A stretch of DNA of 64,000 nucleotides from Chloroflexi bacterium UBA6622 (GTDB lineage: Bacteria; Chloroflexota; UBA11872). The notes below the pieces were generated by a model, which was given only the letters and a program-made list of their open reading frames with translations, had not been told where the DNA came from and made no database searches. This document shows, piece after piece, positions 1-8,364 of the stretch (the stretch's first letter is position 1; every line of letters begins with the position of its first letter). The translations under genes were made by a program, and so were the position numbers. The stretch lies in the NCBI GenBank assembly GCA_002433065.1, contig DJHK01000028.1:15966-79965 (forward strand), read 5' to 3'.

Positions 1-2111
1 TTTAGTGGCTGGTTTGGTTGTTCAGCCCATTCGAATTCGGGCTGTGCTTCAGGACGATTCGATGGCAGTCGTTGTGTCCGTCCGAGGAAGAACGGTTGAT
101 TTAGGTCTGGATCTGGAGGTTCAGGAAGGCTGCCAGATGTAATTACCCGATTTTCTAGCATTGTTGTGAAGGCTATTGCGTTGTCTTGGTCGTAAAGCAG
201 CGCTGCGGCAGCTCCGTCTCGAACTAGGAGTGCGGAATGCTCACCTAATTGAACGCTGGTTGTCCCAGATCTCTTTCCGAATACATTTGCATCAGACTCA
301 GCAAGGATCACCGCGGATACTACCCCTACGGTATTTGTGGCTTCTGTTACGACCACTGGTCCAACAATTTTTCGGCTGGGTTCATCATTGTCTAGTAATG
401 CGTAGCCGTCGGATATTGAGCGGAACCATGCCGCCATATTTTCTGAGGCCGCGGGATCTACTATCACGTAGAGACGGCGATCCCACGGAAGGTTGTTGTC
501 CTTAGGTCGGACTAGTAGAGCGGAGCACACGTTGCTATCGGGTTCTGAGATGCCTACATGTACGACGTCGCCAGGTTGCATGTCGCGAACTTGTTGGTCA
601 GATATTTCGTCAGCGAATGCTAAGACTCGCCGTCCTCGAAGTTCGATGACAGCGCTAGGTTTTTGGTCCGTCGACGAATGGGTGTGCTCGGCATGTCCGT
701 GTTCAGCAAGGGCTAATACATCTTTCTGAAGCTTTCGAAATTTGGTGAAGTGAATACGACCACGGAAACGGTCATTGCGTCGGCCCGGGAAAGTCACTCC
801 GGTCATGGCTTCAAAAGACTGGGCCAAGATGGCGGCCAGTTCTTTCATCTCGGTAGGTCCAAAGCCTCGTTGGGTGAGCCAAGGTGTACCTATACGGACG
901 CCTGTCGGAGCCGAAAATCCGATGTCACCAGGTAGGGAATTTCTATTGGCTACTATCCCTATCTGGTCAAGCATACGAACTGCAGGCTCTCCACGAAGAT
1001 CCCCTACAGCTCCAGATCGCTTAAGGTCAATTACAAGGAGATGTGTGTTGGTGCCTCCATACGCTAGCCCTACATTGTTTTTTGTCAGCGCTTCAGCTAA
1101 CACAGCTGCGTTCGCAACTATTTGGCGTTGGGTGGCTCGAAATGCATCAGTGGAGGCAATCTCAAATGCTACAGCCATCGCTCCTATTTTGTTCAGATGA
1201 GGTCCGCCTTGTTCGCCTGGAAACACGGATCGATCAACCCGACGCATAACGGAATGCTTGTGTGAAAGGATGGCCGCCGCCCGCGGACCAAAAAGTGTTT
1301 TGTGTGTCGTGAACGTCACAATGTCGGCTATTCCAACTGGCGATGGGTATTCTCCAGCGGCGACCAATCCAGCTGGATGAGAAATGTCAGCAAGTAAATA
1401 TGCGTTTACTTCATCAGCGATTTCTCGGAAGCGATCCCAATCTGGGGCCCATGGATAGGAGGTGTACCCGGCTACAATTATTCGTGGCTGTTCTTGCCGT
1501 GCGATCTCCAAAATATTGGTGTAATCAAGCTGGGCGTTAACATCAGTAATCGTATAGCTAGCAGTCTGAAACCTACGGCCGGATCTGTTGACGATTGCAC
1601 CGTGACTTAAGTGGCCACCGTGTGCGAGTGAGAGGCCCAGAATTTTATCGTCCGGTTCGAGCAATGCTTCATATACGGCGTTGTTCGCAGCCGCTCCAGA
1701 TAAGGCCTGAACATTTACCCGGAGGTCTTCAGCTTTGATCCACTCATTGGCGAACAATGAAGCACAACGTCTCTGGGCTAAAGACTCCAGCACATTGGTG
1801 AATTCGTTGCCGCGGTAGTAGCGGCGATCGCCATAGCGCCGAAAACGTGCAAGTTGCCAGTCAAGATCAGCTAGTCGCTCCGGGGTATCTCTGGTCATTG
1901 GGCCGGCGGGATAACCTTCCCCGTACAAGCTGGTTAATGGGGAGCCCAACGCCATTCGGACCGGTGCCGGCGTAATACTTTCTGAAGGAATCAAAATTAG
2001 TTTGCTGAATTGGCGCCGTTGTTCATGCTCAATTAGATCGGCAATTAACGGGTCAACGTCATCAAGACTCTTGTTAAAAACAAGGTCAGCGTAGGTTTTG
2101 TGGTCAGGCAT
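1..2111 (-). CDS. glyA: Serine hydroxymethyltransferase with long C-terminal extension (partial, runs off left edge)
   Basis: The reading frame is open from an ATG at 2111 to the left edge, about 703 codons without a stop. Residues 1 to about 440 are a PLP-dependent serine hydroxymethyltransferase: it carries the SESI and YGEGYPAGP substrate/tetrahydrofolate motifs near the N terminus and the TTHKTL segment with the PLP lysine. SHMT interconverts serine and glycine with tetrahydrofolate in the cytoplasm. A normal GlyA is about 420 residues, so at least 260 extra residues follow. That part (RGRR, VIELRGRRV, LYVIVDPAA segments) looks faintly like the first half of an aminomethyltransferase (GcvT). 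It ends in a Pro/Glu-rich stretch at the window edge, where a true GcvT domain could begin. The SHMT call is firm; a GlyA-GcvT fusion is inference. The start is the first ATG and has no strong ribosome site. Confidence 0.88.
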   Translation of the reverse strand, partial: MPDHKTYADLVFNKSLDDVDPLIADLIEHEQRRQFSKLILIPSESITPAPVRMALGSPLTSLYGEGYPAGPMTRDTPERLADLDWQLARFRRYGDRRYYRGNEFTNVLESLAQRRCASLFANEWIKAEDLRVNVQALSGAAANNAVYEALLEPDDKILGLSLAHGGHLSHGAIVNRSGRRFQTASYTITDVNAQLDYTNILEIARQEQPRIIVAGYTSYPWAPDWDRFREIADEVNAYLLADISHPAGLVAAGEYPSPVGIADIVTFTTHKTLFGPRAAAILSHKHSVMRRVDRSVFPGEQGGPHLNKIGAMAVAFEIASTDAFRATQRQIVANAAVLAEALTKNNVGLAYGGTNTHLLVIDLKRSGAVGDLRGEPAVRMLDQIGIVANRNSLPGDIGFSAPTGVRIGTPWLTQRGFGPTEMKELAAILAQSFEAMTGVTFPGRRNDRFRGRIHFTKFRKLQKDVLALAEHGHAEHTHSSTDQKPSAVIELRGRRVLAFADEISDQQVRDMQPGDVVHVGISEPDSNVCSALLVRPKDNNLPWDRRLYVIVDPAASENMAAWFRSISDGYALLDNDEPSRKIVGPVVVTEATNTVGVVSAVILAESDANVFGKRSGTTSVQLGEHSALLVRDGAAAALLYDQDNAIAFTTMLENRVITSGSLPEPPDPDLNQPFFLGRTQRLPSNRPEAQPEFEWAEQPNQPL

Positions 2112-2214
2112 GTTGCAGGGGAAAAGCAATTGGTGACACAAGCGTACGGCTACAAACCGATTGCGACGAACGTAGGTGTGTCATGAAGTAAATAAATGGG
2201 ATTTAGCGAGACCG

Positions 2215-2922
2215 CTAATCTTTTTTAATACGGCGATTTTGGTGCAGTACTTGTGAACGGGCTTGTTGCATGGTTGTTCGTACCTCGCCGCCGAATCGTT
2301 CGTTAAGCCATGGATCACCTCGGACATGATAGCCGCCACGTTCCCAAAACCCTGGTTCCTCGTGACTCATGAATTCGAGGCCCCGAACCCACTTTGCGCT
2401 TTTCCAAAAGTAGAGGCTTGGAAGCACCAAGCGTAAGGGTCCTCCATGCTCCCAAGCGAGGGGGGCTCCGTCGTGCTTGAGTGCAAACAGGACGTCATCT
2501 TGGTCGAGCTCTTCAATCGCGACATTTGTGGTGTAATCGGGATCTGCATGAACCATCACGAACTTTGCCTCAGGAAGAGGATTCGCCCGTGACAGCAGTT
2601 CCCTGACATGAATACCTTCCCACCGATTATCGTAGCGGCTCCAGTGCGTGACGCAGTGAATGTCTGAAGTAAGACTGACTTGTGGGAGCGAGATAAATTC
2701 GTCCCATGACCAACGTGTCTCGTGCTCAACGAGGCCACTGATCCAGAAATCCCATTTGGACATGTCGTAGGGACGAGGTTCCATGTAATGGAGCACCGGC
2801 CATTTTTCGGTCAGTGTTTGATCGGGCGGCAATCTGGGGTCGCGAAGTTCAGCTGGTCTGGGTGTGATATCGAGCGGTTCACTTGCAGTGTTTGATTGGC
2901 GATCATGAGATCTTTCGCTCAT
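2215..2922 (-). CDS. Molybdopterin-dependent sulfite-oxidase-like oxidoreductase
   Basis: This 235-residue protein belongs to the oxidoreductase molybdopterin-binding (sulfite oxidase/YedY/YuiH-like) superfamily. It shows the core pattern of that family: a Trp/Asp-rich N-terminal entry strand, the segment SDIHCVTHWS with Cys90 as the expected molybdenum ligand, and the GGPLRLVLP and YFWKSAKWV segments that line the cofactor. It has no signal peptide and no heme or dimerisation domain, so it is a short cytoplasmic single-domain form like YuiH. The electron partner and substrate cannot be told from sequence. It lies upstream of the glyA fusion on the same strand, about 100 bases away, and could be cotranscribed. 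Confidence 0.85.
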   Translation of the reverse strand: MSERSHDRQSNTASEPLDITPRPAELRDPRLPPDQTLTEKWPVLHYMEPRPYDMSKWDFWISGLVEHETRWSWDEFISLPQVSLTSDIHCVTHWSRYDNRWEGIHVRELLSRANPLPEAKFVMVHADPDYTTNVAIEELDQDDVLFALKHDGAPLAWEHGGPLRLVLPSLYFWKSAKWVRGLEFMSHEEPGFWERGGYHVRGDPWLNERFGGEVRTTMQQARSQVLHQNRRIKKD

Positions 2923-3043
2923 AGTTTTGTGAAACTCCTAGTGTCGCGATTGAAGCTACGAGCCCTTTACCAAGTACGCAAGTTAGTTCTTATGGTTCGG
3001 TCAATTTCTAATTGAAGGTTACCTAGGGTCAATCAAGTAGAAA

Positions 3044-4915
3044 TTAACCGGCAGCAGGAGGTGCAGAAGCGAAGGTCGCCAAAGACTGATCTAGCTCTGG
3101 GGAAACATCGGTCATAGAGGGGCCAATTTTTCCGAGGGGATCACCCGATTTATGTATAAACGTTGTAGCTCGATATTGAAGCTCAGTAATGGGTCGTTTG
3201 ATCTCGATTGTTGGGACCAGTAGTAACACGCGGTTTTCATTGATAAGTGCCAAAGCGCTGGTCGACATTTCCCTGGTAGGGGCAGCTGACGTACGTTTCT
3301 GTAGTCGCCATGATGGGTTCATACCGGGGCGATAGTGAATCTCAAACCATGTATCTGTATTCTCAAAGATGTCGAACTGACCCACTTTCGCTGTCCAGTT
3401 GTCGGTCGGATCACTGTTGGCTTGAATAGCAACTGAAATTTGAATGCCGAGTTGTTGATTGTCTAGCGGGATTGGATTACCGAAATCAACAAGGAACGCG
3501 GCATATCTCTCGCTTTGATCAATGGGGTTGGTTGGAGCAACGGCAAACGACGATGAACGAAGGGCTGCTAAATGGGCTGTTGTAAGGGTGGCGTGTCCAC
3601 TTGCGATTCTTCGTATATCTCCGAAGGCAAAACCTTTCACGATGTGTGCCTCGGAAATTGAGAAGTAATCCTCGCTGGCGTCACCACGGAACATAGGTTG
3701 ATCGGCGGCGGCGGGCGTGACGGTAAGAACGTGGTCGACCGGCTGTAATCCAATGACGACTGTTCCCTTTGTGAGCTTGGAGGGTATTCGCTCACCGCTT
3801 CGATATTTCCATTCGGCGGCGCGTTGATTGCTTACGATAGCTAGAGGGATTTCTCGGGTAGACCCTCCCCGCAAAAGCACATTCTCCGTTTGCGCAGGTG
3901 ATATCTGCATTTTTCCTGAACCATGGATCAGGCTAAGTTTGCTTAAACCATCGCCGCCTAGATTAATTAGGCCGCATGTGGCTCGGGCGACAAGTACATC
4001 TGGTGGCACAGTGATGGTGGATGGGCAGATTGTTGCAATAAGGGGCATAGGCTCTTGGGAATCTGCGTTGCCATTCATTCGAGGAAGTTCGATTCGATAA
4101 TCTTCGACTTCGCCGAAGGGCCAACGTCCACCCCCATCCCACTGGGTACCCTCGATTCTTGATCTTGTTAGCAAAACGCGCATCCATGCCCCGTCCGGCA
4201 GTTGAGTGGCGCTTCCGATGGGAAACTGATCTGTTTGGATTTGGGTTGTTGTGCCAGGATTGACTCTGACCGGAAAGTTTCGTATAGCCCACTCAGGTGA
4301 AACTCCGGCCGACGGTCCCCAGCGACCGTCCATATTCATATCGATCAGGATGTTGATAAATCGATCGCCGACTGGAGCTGACGGATCCAGTGACACAGTT
4401 AGATCAACAACTGCGCTGGCAGGGGTCCCATCCAGTTTTAGCGTCAGGCCACGTACTCCATCATCTGCGGCGTCTGCGTTCACTAGATTAGGGGCGGTGC
4501 CAGGATTAGTGGAGTCATCAACACTTGCTTCAGCTGTAACGCTAAGGCCGAGGCGATCAGCTCCGGGTGTGTAGATATGAGCGCCGGGTTTGTCGCTACT
4601 GCGGGTTTTAAGCCTTGTTGGAAAGCGACCGATTATGCGGGTGTTCGCGTAACCGGCCGGGTTTCCATCTGGGGCATCTCCAAAATCAGCGTTTAGTTTC
4701 GTTGGGGTTGGGGATTTGGTCGATGTGCTCAACGGAGTTGCCTCAGCGGGAACTGATGATGTTCCGGTGGTACTAGGGGAGGGTATGAGCTTGACTAAAG
4801 GGGTGTGATTATCGGGGTGGTCTGCAACATCACATCCGGCTATTACCAGCATGCTGATTGCTACAAGTGTGCCGTAACGCACGATTGAGCTAACGCGCAG
4901 ATAATCAGCAGTCAT
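3044..4915 (-). CDS. Large secreted lipoprotein with DFGDAPD/GEVEDY domain
   Basis: About 623 residues from the preferred ATG at 4915 (a GTG at 4942 is also in frame). A hydrophobic segment ends in the lipobox LVIAGC (lipidated Cys28), followed by a Ser/Thr/Pro-rich linker. Residues of about 75-280 hold the ADFGDAPD opening and the GEVEDYRI closing motif of a beta-rich domain found in large bacterial surface proteins; a DMNMDGRWG segment resembles a calcium-binding loop. The C-terminal half (about 290-623) is a second beta-rich region I do not recognise. The protein should sit on the outer face of the membrane. No function can be assigned; it may bind glycan or ions or act as an adhesin. Confidence 0.75.
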   Translation of the reverse strand: MTADYLRVSSIVRYGTLVAISMLVIAGCDVADHPDNHTPLVKLIPSPSTTGTSSVPAEATPLSTSTKSPTPTKLNADFGDAPDGNPAGYANTRIIGRFPTRLKTRSSDKPGAHIYTPGADRLGLSVTAEASVDDSTNPGTAPNLVNADAADDGVRGLTLKLDGTPASAVVDLTVSLDPSAPVGDRFINILIDMNMDGRWGPSAGVSPEWAIRNFPVRVNPGTTTQIQTDQFPIGSATQLPDGAWMRVLLTRSRIEGTQWDGGGRWPFGEVEDYRIELPRMNGNADSQEPMPLIATICPSTITVPPDVLVARATCGLINLGGDGLSKLSLIHGSGKMQISPAQTENVLLRGGSTREIPLAIVSNQRAAEWKYRSGERIPSKLTKGTVVIGLQPVDHVLTVTPAAADQPMFRGDASEDYFSISEAHIVKGFAFGDIRRIASGHATLTTAHLAALRSSSFAVAPTNPIDQSERYAAFLVDFGNPIPLDNQQLGIQISVAIQANSDPTDNWTAKVGQFDIFENTDTWFEIHYRPGMNPSWRLQKRTSAAPTREMSTSALALINENRVLLLVPTIEIKRPITELQYRATTFIHKSGDPLGKIGPSMTDVSPELDQSLATFASAPPAAG

Positions 4916-4988
4916 TGAGGTGAAGCGGATCACACTTAGCACCCGATTATTTTTGAAGGTGAAAAGCGCACGTAGTAGTCACATGTTC

Positions 4989-5444
4989 TTATGGTGCGGT
5001 CGTCTCACTCCCAATATCGTTTTTGGGCTGTTTGGGCAAACGCTTTGGGGTGTAGGTGGCATATGAGTCCGAGGTTTCCCATAAGGTTACAGATACAACT
5101 GGAAATCCTTGCAACTCGGTTTGTTCATACAGCAGCCGGGCGAGATTTTCTGTTGTGGGATTTTCCTCGATGACGTAGACATGCTGCCCAAGGTTTTCAA
5201 TAGCTTCGATGAGCGGATCACCTCGTTGCAAGATCATTCGGTGGTCGAGGTTTTCGTCGATCCACGCTTGCATTGAATGTCGAATGTCTCGGAAGTCAGC
5301 CACCATTCCTTGCTCGTTTAGTTTGTTATGGGCCAATCGAATCTCAGCTCTTCCGTTGTGGCCGTGGGGTTGGTTGCACTTCCCGTCATAATCAATCAGA
5401 CGGTGGCCGAAACAGAACTCGATATGTTTGACAATCTCGTACAT
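4989..5444 (-). CDS. queD: 6-pyruvoyl-tetrahydropterin synthase / QueD family
   Basis: This 151-residue protein has the complete PTPS/QueD motif set. The three zinc histidines are in FGHRL and CNQPHGHNG, the catalytic Cys precedes the HGH motif, the Asp-His pair lies in NLDHRM, and the substrate Glu in NPTTENLARLL. QueD converts dihydroneopterin triphosphate to 6-carboxytetrahydropterin (7-deazaguanine pathway); PTPS enzymes make 6-pyruvoyl-tetrahydropterin. It is the second gene after a pteridine-reductase-like SDR, 17 bases downstream, and a QueC-like gene lies divergently beyond that. The neighbours therefore allow either a deazapurine or a reduced-pterin role, and sequence alone does not decide. 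Confidence 0.88.
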   Translation of the reverse strand: MYEIVKHIEFCFGHRLIDYDGKCNQPHGHNGRAEIRLAHNKLNEQGMVADFRDIRHSMQAWIDENLDHRMILQRGDPLIEAIENLGQHVYVIEENPTTENLARLLYEQTELQGFPVVSVTLWETSDSYATYTPKRLPKQPKNDIGSETTAP

Positions 5445-5461
5445 TCTGGCACTTGCTCCTA

Positions 5462-6196
5462 TTACGAAATGGTTCGCCCACCGTCTACCGGAATGACGGC
5501 TCCAGTCACGAAGTCGGTCCCTTCCAAAAGATAAAGCGTAGTCTGCAAAAGGTCTTCGGGGTCGCCGATCCGGCGCAGGGGAGTTGCTTGAGCAACTGCC
5601 GCCACGGTGGAGGTGCTGAAGTCATCCGGCATGAGAATTGGTCCAGGGGCTATGGCGTTAACCATAACCGTAGGTGCGAGTTCTTTTGCGAAAACCTTTG
5701 TTAGCGTCACGATACCGCCCTTAGCTACGAAATATGGAGCGTAATTCGTGTAGGGGCGATTTACTCCCCAATCTGTGATGTTTACGATCTTGCCATGGCC
5801 TCTCTCGCGCATGTGAAGACCGAATAGCCAGCAACCCAGATAAGGACCCTTGAGGTTTACTGCGATATTGCGATCAAAATCGTCTTCAGTTAGCTCGTCC
5901 AATGGGGTATTTGGATAGATTGAGGCGTTATTGATCAGACAATCCACGCCACCAAATTTGGAGATAGCGGCATCTCTGACCGCCTCAACCCCAAGCTTTG
6001 AGGAAATATCGGCCTGTACGGCCAGAGCACCTGTGCCCATATTTACGCAGGCTTCAACGACCTCATGTGCCTCGGTCGCTGAGGATTGATAGTTGACGAC
6101 AACATTGGCACCTCGCTGGGCAAGGCCCAAGGAGATGTGCTTACCTATGCGACGGGCGCCGCCAGTTACGACGACAGTTGCTCCAGCTATCTTCAT
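5462..6196 (-). CDS. Short-chain dehydrogenase, pteridine-reductase-like
   Basis: A 244-residue Rossmann SDR (ATG 6196; an in-frame start five codons upstream at 6211 is possible). The cofactor motif is TGGARRIG, the NVVVNY segment follows beta-2, LINNAS is present, and the catalytic pair is the Tyr and Lys of YFVAK. In place of the usual catalytic Ser it has Asp in NITDWG. Asp at this position is a hallmark of PTR1/FolM pteridine reductases, and an RR pair in the glycine loop suggests NADPH. With QueD/PTPS directly downstream in the same operon, reduction of a dihydropterin is the most economical role. It could still be a generic FabG-like reductase. Confidence 0.82.
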   Translation of the reverse strand: MKIAGATVVVTGGARRIGKHISLGLAQRGANVVVNYQSSATEAHEVVEACVNMGTGALAVQADISSKLGVEAVRDAAISKFGGVDCLINNASIYPNTPLDELTEDDFDRNIAVNLKGPYLGCWLFGLHMRERGHGKIVNITDWGVNRPYTNYAPYFVAKGGIVTLTKVFAKELAPTVMVNAIAPGPILMPDDFSTSTVAAVAQATPLRRIGDPEDLLQTTLYLLEGTDFVTGAVIPVDGGRTIS

Positions 6197-6284
6197 ATAA
6201 GTTGGTTCCATTGTGCGTACATAGTCAGGAACATGCGTTCTTGACGTCGAGCATTACACGCTAAGTGTCTCGGATTATGATGTT

Positions 6285-6986
6285 TTGCACTGTAAGGTTT
6301 GTTGCATGAGTGAATCTCCGTCGGTCGAAATGCGAGTTGCTGCGTTGGTGAGCGGGCTCGATAGTTGCGTAATGGTTGGGTTATTGGCTCGCGAGTATTC
6401 TGAAATCACACCGATATACGTGCGAGCGGGCTTACGCTGGGAAGATGCTGAAATAAGAGCTTTGAACAACTTTTTTGGTGCACTTGCCGAAGATGTTGTT
6501 CAACCGGTGGTTGAGGTGCATCTGGGCGTGGGAGCGTTCTACGGGACCCATTGGAGCATCGGTGGTGTAGACGTGCCTGATACGAATGAACCAGATGATG
6601 CATGGTACTTGCCAGGTCGAAATCTTGCTTTGCTAAGCGCGGCTGCGATCTATGGAGGAACGCACGCCATCAAATTTCTTGCTATCGGCATTCTCGGCAG
6701 CAATCCGTTTCCCGATGCAACAGAAGAATTTTTCCATAGCCTTGAGCATACGGCCGGTTTAGCTATGAACACGACATTTCATGTTCTTAGGCCGTTGCAG
6801 GGGATGCATAAGGCTGATGTCATACGGGCTGGTGGTGCGTTTCCTATAGAACTTTCCCTGTCTTGCGCAAGTCCTGTGGAGGGCAAGCATTGTGGTGTTT
6901 GTGGAAAATGCGGGGAGCGTCGTGGTGGATTTATCCAAGCGGGGATTCTTGATCCGACAGATTACGTAGAGTCGATCCCCGTGTAG
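6285..6986 (+). CDS. QueC-like 7-cyano-7-deazaguanine synthase family protein with altered PP-loop
   Basis: This protein (233 residues, or 227 from the ATG at 6303) resembles ExsB/QueC ATP-dependent ligases, which turn 7-carboxy-7-deazaguanine and ammonia into preQ0. It keeps family landmarks: YVRAGLRWEDAE, YLPGRNLALL, SNPFPDAT, and the C-terminal zinc site (SCASPVE followed by HCGVCGKCGERR). The ATP PP-loop reads VSGLDS instead of SGGxDS, so one glycine is missing. It is transcribed divergently from the SDR-QueD pair. QueE and FolE are not in the window. It may be a normal member of a divergent subfamily or have altered chemistry. Confidence 0.8.
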   Translation: MHCKVCCMSESPSVEMRVAALVSGLDSCVMVGLLAREYSEITPIYVRAGLRWEDAEIRALNNFFGALAEDVVQPVVEVHLGVGAFYGTHWSIGGVDVPDTNEPDDAWYLPGRNLALLSAAAIYGGTHAIKFLAIGILGSNPFPDATEEFFHSLEHTAGLAMNTTFHVLRPLQGMHKADVIRAGGAFPIELSLSCASPVEGKHCGVCGKCGERRGGFIQAGILDPTDYVESIPV

Positions 6987-7721
6987 CTAGAGGCTAGGAC
7001 AAGTAACCGTCCACAACTCTTTGAGTTTGTCGCCAGGAACACCTGGAAATGGGTTGAAGTGAGTAACACTCTCGACATTCAGTCCGGCTGCTTCTAGGTC
7101 AGAGCGAACGCTGTCGGCTTCGAACCATCGGGCAACCAGAATCTCCTTGGCGGGTTCGAGGCCAGCATGTTCAATGTCTAGGTGCATGGTGGTAACGGTG
7201 CCAGATACTTCAAACCTTCGATGCAGAGTGAAGTCGCGACCGCGTTCTGTGATCGGAGTTCTCCACAATGTTTCGAAGGCAACCCGCGAATTGAGATCAA
7301 AAACGAAAACGCCGCCAGGCCTTAAGTGTTGTGACACTTTGCGGAATACCTGTGAAAGGTCACCGGGACCGAGTAAATGATTCAGACTTGCGTAAAGACA
7401 CGTTACGGCGTCGACGGACTGCTCAATATCGAGGGACCGCATATCCCCAATTACGAATTGAACTGGTTTTCCCTCGTGCTTCGCGCGGTTTCGGGCTTGC
7501 TTGACCATGGCAGGTGAAATGTCTAGACCAATGACTTCGGTTCCACCGTGGCACTGTAGTAGTGCATGAGTACCGGTTCCACAGCCAAGATCTAAGAGTC
7601 GACGAGGTCGACCAACATGATGTCTTAAACGCTGGTTTACTCTAGGTGCGACAAGAATGGCGTATTCAGTGCCGTAAATTCGTTGCCACGCGTCATAAAT
7701 CCGAGCGAAAGCTGAGTACAT
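6987..7721 (-). CDS. Class I SAM-dependent methyltransferase
   Basis: A 244-residue Rossmann-fold methyltransferase. Motif I is LLDLGCGTGTHA (SAM glycine loop), followed by GLDISPAM (acidic ribose-binding loop) and FVIGDMRSL (adenine side). The later beta strands include the FVFDLNS segment typical of small-molecule methyltransferases. The substrate is unknown. It converges with the QueC-like gene, whose stop codon lies one base away, so the two are read towards each other rather than as an operon. Confidence 0.85.
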   Translation of the reverse strand: MYSAFARIYDAWQRIYGTEYAILVAPRVNQRLRHHVGRPRRLLDLGCGTGTHALLQCHGGTEVIGLDISPAMVKQARNRAKHEGKPVQFVIGDMRSLDIEQSVDAVTCLYASLNHLLGPGDLSQVFRKVSQHLRPGGVFVFDLNSRVAFETLWRTPITERGRDFTLHRRFEVSGTVTTMHLDIEHAGLEPAKEILVARWFEADSVRSDLEAAGLNVESVTHFNPFPGVPGDKLKELWTVTCPSL

Positions 7722-7748
7722 CGATCCTGAATCTATGAAAGGATCAAC

Positions 7749-8297
7749 TCAGTCATTTTCGTGCAGCCAGGAGGGTACGTCCCCCTCGGCGACGCCGGAT
7801 GCCCAACTTTTTGATGACGTGGAAAAATCTTCCCCTTTGAGTGAAGTAGTGATGAGCAGAGGAGCTCGAACCCCACCGTCCGTGACGGTTATAGAGCGAG
7901 CGATCACAGATTCGGTAGCACGCACGTTCAACACGGCTTCGATATGGTCCGCACTAATTTTTTCTGCGCGCACCGTTTTTCCTGTTATGCCTGTCGCCTG
8001 AATCTCACCTGTCACCTCGATCTCTTTTTCGGCGGAAATCACGGCTTGCCGAGCTTCCAAGCTGCGTCCATAGATTGCAGCATCCTCGATACCGTCACCA
8101 GCGACGTGGAGTTCTGATCCCTCCACAACGATTCGGAAGTCTGGAAAGATGATGGGTGTCTCAACGTGGGTGGTTTCGGCCGGTATGGTCAGTACGCTTT
8201 CGCCGTTCACCTCTTCGGTACGGGCACCGTTAGGCACGATTGATCCTCGTGGCGAATCCAATGACTTTATTTCCTGGTAAAAGACGTCGCCTGTCAT
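7749..8297 (-). CDS. Uncharacterised bactofilin-like beta-helix protein
   Basis: A 182-residue protein with a good ribosome site (GGAGG eight bases before the ATG at 8297). I do not recognise a named family with certainty. The middle (about 60-150) alternates short hydrophobic and polar residues every 5-6 positions (IEVTGEIQATGITG, VRAEKISADHIEA, VIARSITV). That rhythm is characteristic of right-handed beta-helix proteins such as bactofilins/polymer-forming cytoskeletal proteins. There is no signal peptide or membrane segment. It sits between the methyltransferase and the TrmH-like gene on the same strand. Confidence 0.55.
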   Translation of the reverse strand: MTGDVFYQEIKSLDSPRGSIVPNGARTEEVNGESVLTIPAETTHVETPIIFPDFRIVVEGSELHVAGDGIEDAAIYGRSLEARQAVISAEKEIEVTGEIQATGITGKTVRAEKISADHIEAVLNVRATESVIARSITVTDGGVRAPLLITTSLKGEDFSTSSKSWASGVAEGDVPSWLHEND

Positions 8298-8364
8298 GTT
8301 TGCCCTCCGATGGAGTTAACAGGGGTTAAGGATAAATGGTTAGCGGGGTGTAGCGAACTGTTCG

